From Caldithrix sp. (GTDB lineage Bacteria > KSB1 > UBA2214 > DYKH01), in assembly GCA_020722685.1 (NCBI GenBank), contig DYKH01000127.1, positions 1 to 14,617 of the forward strand: 14,617 bases of DNA, read 5' to 3'. Under the pieces are notes generated by a model. The model saw nothing but the letters and a program-made list of their open reading frames with translations, made no database searches and was not told the origin of the DNA. A program made the translations under genes and the position numbers. This document shows, in pieces, positions 8,136 through 14,617 of this stretch. Every line of letters begins with the position of its first letter. The stretch's first letter is position 1.

Positions 8136-8179
8136 AGCGCAGCGAACGCAAATCAACATTTCACGAGGAGCTCGTTAGC

Positions 8180-9085
8180 ATGAAAAAGCTAGTTACAACT
8201 TTACTAATTGCCGCCATCGGAACTGGTGTTGGCACGGCAATGGCCGCGGACAACAACGCCCCATCAGCGGCCAATAACTTCAATCCGCTGAACAACCCAA
8301 GCAATCCCGCTGAATTCGCTAAAGAATACCGCAACTATTTTTATCAGAATTTCCCGCAAATTCCCCATGACAAATACAACATGGGCGTATATGCCTTTAA
8401 TAAGGATGCCTACAGTCAATATCAAGACATGATGCAATTTCCACCCCAGGATGACTACATTGCCAAGGGCAAGAAATTTTGGGAAGACTACCGCCTGCCT
8501 AACGGCAAACCACTGTCTTCTTGTGTAGGGGATGCAAAAGGTTTGCGCGCCAAGTATCCCTACTTCAATACCAAGGATGGCAAGGTACATGATCTTGAGT
8601 CGGATTTGATCAACTGTCAGTTGAACGCCGGTGTACCCAAGGATGAGTCGTTGGGTTCCAAAAAGGGTTACAATGACCTCGCCAGTGTTTCAGCCTATCT
8701 GTCCAGCATGTCCCAAGGGCTGAAAGTTGATGTAAAAGTTCCCAACGATCCCAGAGCGGTAGCAGCATTCAACAACGGCAAGCACATGTTTTTCCGTAAA
8801 ACAGGCCAACTGAATCTCTCTTGCGCCGATTGCCATATGTATCACGCTACGCAAATGGCGCGTTCAGAAACGCTGCATCCAGGCATAGGTAATACTACGG
8901 GTTTCCCTGTGTTCCGTTATAGCAAAGGTAAGATGATTACTCTGAATAACCGTCTGTTTGGTTGCATGCGCGACACGCGCACCATCCCGTTCAAGCAATA
9001 CTCATCAAATATGCTTGATCTGGAATACTTCTTGGCTTACATCGATAATGGCCTTGAAATTAACGGCCCTGCCTTACGCAAGTAA
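8180..9085 (+). CDS. soxA: Sulfur-oxidising protein SoxA, monohaem type
   Basis: SoxA is the catalytic subunit of SoxXA. The 301-residue precursor has a signal peptide (MKKLVTTLLIAAIGTG, cleavage near AMA-AD, residue 22-23). The first haem site of dihaem SoxA is lost: C115 in SSCVGD has no partner CH, and together with C146 in LINCQL it probably forms a disulfide. The second site is intact as CADCH (C215, C218, H219). NRLFGCMRDTR carries C262, the active-site cysteine that ligates haem as a persulfide in this family. The ATG at 8180 follows GAGGAG by 9 bases. soxX directly precedes it; soxYZ, soxB and soxCD are absent from the window, and a strong terminator follows. Confident. Confidence 0.94.
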   Translation: MKKLVTTLLIAAIGTGVGTAMAADNNAPSAANNFNPLNNPSNPAEFAKEYRNYFYQNFPQIPHDKYNMGVYAFNKDAYSQYQDMMQFPPQDDYIAKGKKFWEDYRLPNGKPLSSCVGDAKGLRAKYPYFNTKDGKVHDLESDLINCQLNAGVPKDESLGSKKGYNDLASVSAYLSSMSQGLKVDVKVPNDPRAVAAFNNGKHMFFRKTGQLNLSCADCHMYHATQMARSETLHPGIGNTTGFPVFRYSKGKMITLNNRLFGCMRDTRTIPFKQYSSNMLDLEYFLAYIDNGLEINGPALRK

Positions 9086-9103
9086 GACCACGCACTGAAA
9101 AAC

Positions 9104-9130
9104 AAAGCCAGCATCAATGCTGGCTTTTTT
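9104..9130 (+). terminator. Bidirectional terminator between soxA and dedA
   Basis: AAAGCCAGCAT (9104-9114) and ATGCTGGCTTT (9117-9127) form a long perfect hairpin with a tight loop, ending in six T on the plus strand, 18 bases after the soxA stop. On the minus strand the same hairpin ends in TTTGTTTTT, so it can also end the moaB-glycosyltransferase-dedA transcript, although it lies about 85 bases beyond the dedA stop. Confidence 0.92.
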
Positions 9131-9213
9131 GTTGGCTTTGGATTTAACCCGCGAAACAATGTCTTCAAACTTAGGCATCAATTGAACATTCACTGACTGA
9201 ATTATTAATCGGG

Positions 9214-9966
9214 TCAAATCAAGATCAGCAAACCGACAAACACACAAGCGATAATGACCAGTGAAAAGCCGAAATGATGCAAGATGAACTGCACGATTTC
9301 CTCCCGCGTCCGTTCAACCCGTTTCCGCCAATCCAGAAAACGATGCAATAGGAAAATAGCTGCGATTAAACCAACCACAATCAGTGCGACAGCCAAACCG
9401 TACTGGTGCGCCCAATTCAGTATGGGCCGAATATAACTACCGAAGAAGTACCCCAGAATAATGAACTGGCTAATCCCGATAATCACTGCCGGGGTATTAA
9501 AACGAACGAACGTACCATAGTTGAGTCGAAATATTCCCGCTAATGCAGGCGTAATCCAGGACAGTGGCCCACTTAAACGGGCGATAAAAACGGCAGAAGC
9601 ACCTCGTTTCTCAAAGAAAGCCACGCCTTTTTCATAGTTTTCTTGGTGAATCATTCGCCCGATCAATGGCCAGTGTTGCAGTCGATCAAACAGTCCATTC
9701 CCGTATCGATAGCCCAGCCAGTAACTCAGGTTGTCTCCCAGAATTCCGCCACTGAATAACACGAGCATGACAACCCAGATATCAAGTACGCCAAGCCCCG
9801 CCAGGACAGCACCAGAGAGAAAAAAAACTTCTCCTAAGACAATCAGGGAAAAAGGGATGACAGTTTCAAGCAGCGCGCCCAAAAAAAGAATGATATAGGC
9901 AGTTTGTTGATGCTGCTGTAGAAAGGTTACCGCCTGATCGAATGAAGTCAGATCAGCGAATGACAT
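9214..9966 (-). CDS. DedA-family (VTT domain) membrane protein
   Basis: A 250-residue inner-membrane protein with about five or six hydrophobic segments. Family landmarks are E34 and P38 in LLETVIPF with G45-E46, GDNLSYWLGYRYG (77-89), and R130 in VFIARLSGP followed by PALAG (140-144). DedA proteins are implicated in transbilayer movement of lipids such as undecaprenyl phosphate and in envelope stability. The second conserved arginine of many DedA proteins, expected in the loop after R130, is serine here (PLSWITP), so this is a divergent branch. Lys/Arg-rich residues 213-222 lie before the last hydrophobic segment. The ATG lies inside the upstream glycosyltransferase gene (14-base overlap) with its own GAGGA, suggesting linked function in lipid or polyprenyl-linked sugar handling. 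Family confident, substrate unknown. Confidence 0.85.
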   Translation of the reverse strand: MSFADLTSFDQAVTFLQQHQQTAYIILFLGALLETVIPFSLIVLGEVFFLSGAVLAGLGVLDIWVVMLVLFSGGILGDNLSYWLGYRYGNGLFDRLQHWPLIGRMIHQENYEKGVAFFEKRGASAVFIARLSGPLSWITPALAGIFRLNYGTFVRFNTPAVIIGISQFIILGYFFGSYIRPILNWAHQYGLAVALIVVGLIAAIFLLHRFLDWRKRVERTREEIVQFILHHFGFSLVIIACVFVGLLILI

Positions 9967-11821
9967 CGTATCCTCGTTTCCGCTTCATCCGCATGGGCAT
10001 CAGCGCCTCGAACAACCATTTCAGGCTTTGTTTGATATAGCCGTGCGTTTCAAATCGCCGGGTCGATGTCGCTACCTGATCACTGGGGATAAAGAAAAAC
10101 CGGCCATAGCGACGACACTCACTGATGAATGTCAGATCTTCGGCAAAACTCAATTCCGGATGGAAACCGATCCCGCGCGCAATGGGCGAACGCGCCAACT
10201 GTATGGAGTAAGAACTACGGGTCAGTCGATGAATCAAGTCATAGGCTCTGAACCACAACCGAACATACACATGATTTGCGCTCAGGGGTTGTACACGCGT
10301 CGTACCCACCGCGAGGCTCTCAGAGCCATGCTGATTGATCCAGTGGTTGAACTGACGCAAGGCTTTCGGTGCCAAATGCGTGTCGGCATCACAAAAAATC
10401 ACCCAATCAGAATTGACGCTAATGCGCTCCAGACCAACGTTTTTGGCCTTGGAAACGCCCTTCTCGCTTTGCAGGGCACGAATGGTCAGGTTGCCATCAG
10501 ATAGCGCCGCATAACGTTCGGCAATCGCCCAGGTATTATCGGTTGAACCGTTCTCCACGATGATGATTTCCATCCGATTAGCGGGATATTGTTGCGCCAT
10601 CAGGCTGTCCAGCGTTTCCGCCAGTACCGCCTCCTCGTTATGTGCCGGCACAATCACCGAGAAAAAGTTTTTGTACAGCGCATCGCTCATTGATGACTGG
10701 ATACGACGTACCGATTCCTGCGTTCGCCAAGGCGGTTCAAACTGCCGGGTGTTCTCTGTTTCCGCCAAGGCGCTGGCAAGGTCGAATGATTCCGCCTGAT
10801 CACGATTGATAAAGTATTTGAGACTACCGAGGTAATAGCCCAAGTATTCCTGCTCCGTTTGATTCGGCGTGGGAATAAGAAGCGCGCGCTTACCATGTTC
10901 CACCAGATCCATCACCGTGGTATACCCGGCTCGAGAGATAATGCATTTGGCACGACCGAACAATTCCTGCCGCAGATTTCCCGTCGCCAGCGGATACACT
11001 TGTAGATGTTCGGAAAGGGCGTCCCGATACAGTGCCGGATCAGCTTTTGCGTCACCCAGGACAAAGACCTTCTTGCCGGGCAGATTTTGCGCCTGGGCAA
11101 GCAGATCACGTACAAACGCCCCCTTGTGTTCGTGCAGATAGCCACTGATCACGAACAGGTAGTCGATATCCTGCTCAAGCTCCTGATGCGGATAGGAGGA
11201 CAGAATCCCGACATATTCGCGCTGGGTATTCTGCAAGACGGGCGTATGTGAAAGGTTCCCGGCGAGATTCAGGCTCGGGCAGGGAAAATCCGGAATAAAG
11301 ATACGGTCGAACTGCTTGAGCGCGGCTACATTGAGGTGATCGCTCAACCAACTGACTTCCTGCAACCCCTTTGGCGGTATGAAAGCTATCTGATGCGACA
11401 GTATGAACGAGGGAACCCAGCGACTGTAGATACCGTAACGACCGTCGCTGAATACGAAATCATAATCACAGGCAATGGATTCAAACCGACGATGTTCTTC
11501 GCGAATTCGTCGCCAAGTGGTGAACAGATCGAGGGCAAGATAGGCGTAGAACCGCCAACCGGTCCCGCGTTCCAGCGGCGGATAATCAGGCCAATCCTGC
11601 CATTCGACGGCGGGGTGATCGGCCAACTCCAGACGCATGAAGGCCAAGGCATTACCCGTCGAAATAACCGTAACGCGGTACCCCTCGGCCAGAAACGCAT
11701 GGATCAGAACCAGGCTGCGCGTGGCATGCCCCAGTCCCAGTGAACTCACCGCAAACAGGGCGCTGGGGGATGCCCCCGAATAGCGCTCGGCATGCGAACA
11801 ACGCCCGGTATTTACGTTCAT
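9953..11821 (-). CDS. Two-domain glycosyltransferase: GT-B (MurG-like) fused to GT-A (family 2)
   Basis: A 622-residue protein with two catalytic-type domains. Residues about 20-360 form a GT-B fold: glycine-rich GLGHATR loop (29-35), and a C-terminal nucleotide-sugar site SRAGYTTVMDLVEHGKRALL with IPTPNQTEQEYL (296-327), as in MurG and diacylglycerol glycosyltransferases. Residues about 386-622 form a GT2 domain: VIVPAHNEE (389-397), ENGSTDN (423-429), the metal-binding CDADTH (D478, D480) and a catalytic-type ED pair (E561-D562). No membrane segment is evident, though the C-terminus is basic (RMKRKRGYD) and may touch the membrane. The ATG is 2 bases after the moaB stop; dedA overlaps its end. 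Both sites look intact, so it may add two sugars in sequence to a lipid or other acceptor. Folds confident; substrate unknown. Confidence 0.85.
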   Translation of the reverse strand: MNVNTGRCSHAERYSGASPSALFAVSSLGLGHATRSLVLIHAFLAEGYRVTVISTGNALAFMRLELADHPAVEWQDWPDYPPLERGTGWRFYAYLALDLFTTWRRIREEHRRFESIACDYDFVFSDGRYGIYSRWVPSFILSHQIAFIPPKGLQEVSWLSDHLNVAALKQFDRIFIPDFPCPSLNLAGNLSHTPVLQNTQREYVGILSSYPHQELEQDIDYLFVISGYLHEHKGAFVRDLLAQAQNLPGKKVFVLGDAKADPALYRDALSEHLQVYPLATGNLRQELFGRAKCIISRAGYTTVMDLVEHGKRALLIPTPNQTEQEYLGYYLGSLKYFINRDQAESFDLASALAETENTRQFEPPWRTQESVRRIQSSMSDALYKNFFSVIVPAHNEEAVLAETLDSLMAQQYPANRMEIIIVENGSTDNTWAIAERYAALSDGNLTIRALQSEKGVSKAKNVGLERISVNSDWVIFCDADTHLAPKALRQFNHWINQHGSESLAVGTTRVQPLSANHVYVRLWFRAYDLIHRLTRSSYSIQLARSPIARGIGFHPELSFAEDLTFISECRRYGRFFFIPSDQVATSTRRFETHGYIKQSLKWLFEALMPMRMKRKRGYDVIR

Positions 11822-11823
11822 GA

Positions 11824-12342
11824 TTACTGCTCGTTCAATCGTGGCATCAGCTCAACCATGTTGCATGGCCGGGTACGGAAATCCAACTGAGCATGAATAA
11901 TTTGATCCCAGGCATCGCGACAGGCGCTGGTCGATCCGGGCAGCACGAACAGGTAGGTACCGTTGGCAACACCCGAAGTGGCGCGGGATTGCAAGGTTGA
12001 CGTGCCGATTGACTGGAAGGACAACCACCGGAAGAGTTCACCGAAACCCTCGATTTCCTTGTCGAGCAGCGGTATCACTGCTTCTGGCGTGCCGTCGCGC
12101 CCGGTCAGTCCGGTACCGCCCGTCGTAATGATCGCCTGACATTCCGGATCATGAATCCACGCTGAAACCACCGCACGAATCGCGTACTTGTCATCACGAA
12201 CGATCTGCCGGTCGTACAACCGGTGCCCTCCATCAATCACTCTCCCCTGCAATAAATCACCCGAAGGATCATTCGTAAGAGAGCGGGTATCCGATACCGT
12301 CAGTACAGCAATATTCAGAGGGACAAATGCACGCGTGTTCAT
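11824..12342 (-). CDS. moaB: Molybdenum cofactor biosynthesis protein MoaB
   Basis: A 172-residue MoaB/MogA-type protein that acts on molybdopterin, adenylylating it before molybdenum insertion in the families where this has been tested. Visible motifs are IAVLTVSDTR (11-20), ITTGGTGLTGRD (72-83), QSRATSGVANGT (118-129) and FVLPGSTSAC (132-141), in the normal order. The length is usual for MoaB. An AAGG about 7 bases before the ATG serves as ribosome site. It is 25 bases after the DUF3565-like gene and 2 bases before the glycosyltransferase, so it is co-transcribed, although no other cofactor gene is near. E. coli MoaB is dispensable alongside MogA, so whether this is the sole adenylyltransferase cannot be judged here. 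Confident in family. Confidence 0.93.
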   Translation of the reverse strand: MNTRAFVPLNIAVLTVSDTRSLTNDPSGDLLQGRVIDGGHRLYDRQIVRDDKYAIRAVVSAWIHDPECQAIITTGGTGLTGRDGTPEAVIPLLDKEIEGFGELFRWLSFQSIGTSTLQSRATSGVANGTYLFVLPGSTSACRDAWDQIIHAQLDFRTRPCNMVELMPRLNEQ

Positions 12343-12367
12343 TCACAAGCCTTCATTCATGAGTGGT

Positions 12368-12607
12368 TTATTCGGGCGGGATGTCATCGGCTGGCAAGCC
12401 TTGAGGGCATTTTTTACAGACCAACGACTTCCCGATCATCGACCGCCTTCCGGCTTCGGTTTCAATCCAGGGGCGATTGATCCAGGGTGGTTGATGGCGC
12501 GTATGTTGATGGTGGCCGCATGCCAATCGGGCGAACCAGTCGCCCAGCTCATCCCGGTGGAACGACACAATAGCAGAACTGAACGTCTGATCTGTGACAC
12601 GTGCCAT
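12368..12607 (-). CDS. Small DUF3565-like cysteine/histidine protein
   Basis: A 79-residue protein that matches my recollection of the DUF3565 family: AIVSFHRDELGDWFARL, then a CGHHQHTRHQPPW block (from C30), NRPWIETEAGRR, and a closing CKKC (C64, C67). The cysteine and histidine placement suggests a zinc-binding fold, but this is inference from pattern alone. No function is established to my knowledge. It starts 29 bases after rimO ends and is followed by moaB after 25 bases, so all three are likely on one transcript. The ribosome site is weak (GAAG), but the conserved-looking protein argues that the gene is real. No signal peptide or membrane segment is present. Confidence 0.8.
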   Translation of the reverse strand: MARVTDQTFSSAIVSFHRDELGDWFARLACGHHQHTRHQPPWINRPWIETEAGRRSMIGKSLVCKKCPQGLPADDIPPE

Positions 12608-12636
12608 GAACGCCGCTTCGTATCGTTAGCGTGCGA

Positions 12637-14001
12637 TCAGTCGCACGGTGAAGCCCAAAGGTCATGCTCGTCAGCAGCCGTGATTTCAACCTCGACGAAG
12701 TCGCCAGGACGCACGTCGGTCACATCCGGCAAAAAGACGACGCCATCGATTTCCGGTGCATCACCGGGGCCGCGACCCACGGCTCCGGATTCGTCCACTT
12801 CGTCGATCAGAATAGCCATGCGCTGCCCCACCTTGGCGGCCAACTTTGCCGCGCTGATTTCGGCCTGTTTTGCCATGAACCGCTCAAGCCGCTCCTGCTT
12901 GAGCGACTCCGGCACGGGGTTGGCCAGCTGATTTGCCGTGGCACCCTCGACAGGCGAATAGGTAAAGGCACCGACTCGATCAAGCTGCGCTTCATCCAGA
13001 AAATCGAGCAACTGCTGGAAGTCATCCTCGGTCTCGCCAGGGAAGCCGACGATAAAGGTCGAACGCAAGGTCAGGTCGGGGCAGATATCTCGCCATGTAC
13101 GGATTCGCTCCAGCACGTTCTCGCTGGATGCCGGGCGCTTCATCGCCTTGAGAATCCGCGGGCTGGCGTGCTGGAACGGGATATCGAGGTAAGGCAGCAC
13201 CCAACCCTCGGCCATTAACGGTATGACCTCATCCACATGCGGGTAGGGATAGACGTAATGCAATCGAATCCAGGCATCCATTTGCCCCAATTCAGCCGCC
13301 AGCTCCTTGAAACGGGTCTTGACCGGTTTGCCGCCGAAGAAATCAAGCTTGTAACGTGTATCCAGACCATACGCGCTGGTGTCCTGCGAGACGACCAGCA
13401 ATTCGCGCACCCCGGCATTCACCAGATTCTGGGCTTCGGTGAGCACCTCACCCACAGGGCGACTCACGAGATCGCCCCGCATGCTCGGAATGATGCAGAA
13501 GCTGCAACGATGGTTGCAGCCTTCGGATATCTTCAGATAAGCGTAATGCCGGGGGGTGAGTTTGATACCGACCCTGGATTCGAAATCCGAGACTTCCGTC
13601 TGAACGCGAGGTGCCGGCATCAAATCGACGAAGGGATCGTGCCGGGGCGGCAAATGTTGATGAACCGCCCCCATCACTTCGCCGTAAGCCTGTGGACCTG
13701 TGATGGCGAGTACGCTCGGATGTGTCTGGCGGATCAGCTCACCCTCGTCACGCGCGCCCAGACAACCGGTCACGATGACTTTACCGTTCTCGGCCAGCGC
13801 TTCGCCGATCGCATCCAGCGATTCTTGCGTGGCCGAGTCGATGAAACCACAGGTATTCACGATAACGAGTTCCGCATCCTGATAATCACTCGATAATGCG
13901 TAGCCTTCGGCACGCAGCTGGGTCAGGATTCGCTCGGAATCAACCAATGCCTTGGGGCACCCCAGACTGACAAAACCCACGCGCGGTGAGGATGAACTCA
14001 T
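12637..14001 (-). CDS. rimO: Ribosomal protein uS12 (S12) methylthiotransferase
   Basis: This radical-SAM enzyme adds a methylthio group to the conserved aspartate of ribosomal protein uS12. At 454 residues it has the three expected parts. The N-terminal UPF0004 domain carries cluster cysteines C15 ([12 protein letters not shown]), C51 (NTCGFID) and C80 (VTGCLG). The radical-SAM core has C162, C166 and C169 in [18 protein letters not shown]. The C-terminal TRAM domain runs from about 385. [12 protein letters not shown] and IPSMRG distinguish RimO from the tRNA enzyme MiaB. The ATG lies 22 bases after the DUF3579-like gene, with AGAGA just upstream. Nothing is missing. Very confident. Confidence 0.97.
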   Translation of the reverse strand: MSSSSPRVGFVSLGCPKALVDSERILTQLRAEGYALSSDYQDAELVIVNTCGFIDSATQESLDAIGEALAENGKVIVTGCLGARDEGELIRQTHPSVLAITGPQAYGEVMGAVHQHLPPRHDPFVDLMPAPRVQTEVSDFESRVGIKLTPRHYAYLKISEGCNHRCSFCIIPSMRGDLVSRPVGEVLTEAQNLVNAGVRELLVVSQDTSAYGLDTRYKLDFFGGKPVKTRFKELAAELGQMDAWIRLHYVYPYPHVDEVIPLMAEGWVLPYLDIPFQHASPRILKAMKRPASSENVLERIRTWRDICPDLTLRSTFIVGFPGETEDDFQQLLDFLDEAQLDRVGAFTYSPVEGATANQLANPVPESLKQERLERFMAKQAEISAAKLAAKVGQRMAILIDEVDESGAVGRGPGDAPEIDGVVFLPDVTDVRPGDFVEVEITAADEHDLWASPCD

Positions 14002-14023
14002 ATTCTCTGAAACCTAAAAAGTA

Positions 14024-14371
14024 TTATTTGGCCTGAATTTCAGCCCGGGTATCGCCCGATGCAGAGAGAGGAACATATTCTTCTAGGCGGCCATCATCGT
14101 ATTGCTTGTGAATTTTGAGATTGTTGCGCTCAGCGAATTGAAGTACCGAGTCGAACATCGCGGGGTTCTGAGTTTGCAACTCAGGCTCGATGGCGAGGAC
14201 TTTCTGCCCATCCAGCGAGGCCGGATGAAGGCGGTTGGAAAATACCAGCCGGTGCAGATCAAACGTAGCATCCCAACTGGCCAAACGATCAATCCAGTCA
14301 CTCGGACGAAAACGCGCACCCGATTTTGTAACGGATTCGATGAGATAACGGAAATGCATGGGATCGCTCAT
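14024..14371 (-). CDS. DUF3579-like conserved protein upstream of rimO
   Basis: A soluble 115-residue protein. Its central features are SGARFRPSDWIDRLASW (17-33), an N-terminal FRYLIESVTK strand, and PAMFDSVLQFAERNNLKI (about 70-87). This order of an FRPSDW motif near the N-terminus and a FAxxNNL helix later resembles the DUF3579 family, known mainly from beta- and some gammaproteobacteria, function unknown. The polar C-terminal tail looks disordered. The ATG at 14371 has only a poor AAGAAAAG upstream; the ATG four codons later (MHFRYL) is an alternative. With rimO 22 bases downstream it is probably the first gene of the six-gene run. Family assignment is by recall of the motif, moderate; no role can be given. 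Confidence 0.72.
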   Translation of the reverse strand: MSDPMHFRYLIESVTKSGARFRPSDWIDRLASWDATFDLHRLVFSNRLHPASLDGQKVLAIEPELQTQNPAMFDSVLQFAERNNLKIHKQYDDGRLEEYVPLSASGDTRAEIQAK

Positions 14372-14617
14372 AATGAATTCTTTTCTTGAGGTAAGAACCG
14401 ATCAGCAAATACAGTGCCGACGACACGCAGTCACCGTAAAGCGAAATCGCCTTGCATTCTAAATTAATTAATGGACAAAAGCACTTGGACATGCGCGATG
14501 CGTCCACTTCATACCCTGAAGAACGCGCCATACGCTCAATCTGATGCCCAACTCCCAACCCGACCGAGCCTGAAGACATGTCGACACCGAACAATTCATC
14601 ATCATTTCCTGTTGTCA
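14372..14617. other. No supportable gene; upstream region of the DUF3579-rimO run
   Basis: This end of the window should hold the promoter of the minus-strand run. A -10-like TAGAAT (14456-14461 on the minus strand) follows an A/T-rich ATTAATTAATT, but no good -35 lies at the right distance. One minus-strand frame is open from the window edge to 14298 and would overlap the DUF3579-like gene by 74 bases. It could be the tail of an upstream gene, but its last part is cysteine-rich, unrecognisable and overlaps a better gene, so it is not called. Confidence 0.3.

Noticed and set aside
12188..12931. 247-codon plus-strand frame over moaB, the DUF3565-like gene and rimO
   Set aside because: It spans three co-directional minus-strand genes whose families are recognisable; Ser/Arg-rich antisense composition.

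Overview
The window looks like a chromosomal segment of a chemolithoautotrophic sulfur-oxidising gammaproteobacterium. The main signs are soxXA, a rhodanese-TusA-DsrE2 sulfur-transfer set, and an ilv operon ending in pssA. A Halothiobacillus-like or related purple/colourless sulfur bacterium fits the gene set and protein style, but that is inference and no species is claimed. Coding density is high. I see no tRNA, rRNA, CRISPR array, insertion sequence or phage gene.

Layout. (1) 2-655, plus strand: 3' part of a Tim44-like membrane protein, followed by a terminator at 671-699 that also faces the convergent operon. (2) 725-4975, minus strand: an operon read ilvB/I, ilvH/N, ilvC, pssA. It makes acetolactate, then dihydroxy-acids for Ile/Val/Leu, and ends with phosphatidylserine synthase. 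Its 317-base upstream region has no convincing gene but carries nested, partly competing inverted repeats. (3) 5293-7220, minus strand: rhodanese, tusA, dsrE2-like, then a secreted protein that looks DUF302-like. This is a cytoplasmic sulfane-sulfur relay with an exported protein in the same run. (4) 7221-7754: a 534-base divergent control region. Next to soxX it holds a 16-base A/T palindrome, a -35/-10 pair and a 7-bp operator-like inverted repeat. (5) 7755-9085, plus strand: soxX and soxA, the c-type cytochrome that couples thiosulfate to the Sox carrier, closed by a bidirectional terminator at 9104-9130. (6) 9214-14371, minus strand: a six-gene co-directional run read DUF3579-like, rimO, DUF3565-like, moaB, a fused GT-B/GT-A glycosyltransferase, and a DedA-family membrane protein. 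(7) 14372-14617: no gene I can support; one minus-strand frame stays open to the window edge.

How the genes fit together. SoxXA attaches thiosulfate to the SoxYZ carrier in the periplasm (soxYZ, soxB and soxCD are not in this window). Rhodanese, TusA and DsrE2 pass persulfide sulfur between proteins in the cytoplasm. Their divergent placement puts both halves of reduced-sulfur metabolism around one control region. The exported DUF302-like protein downstream of dsrE2 is the least explained member and the best candidate for something new. The second notable point is the moaB / fused glycosyltransferase / DedA group: the DedA start lies inside the glycosyltransferase gene, which suggests a membrane-lipid or polyprenyl-linked sugar function.
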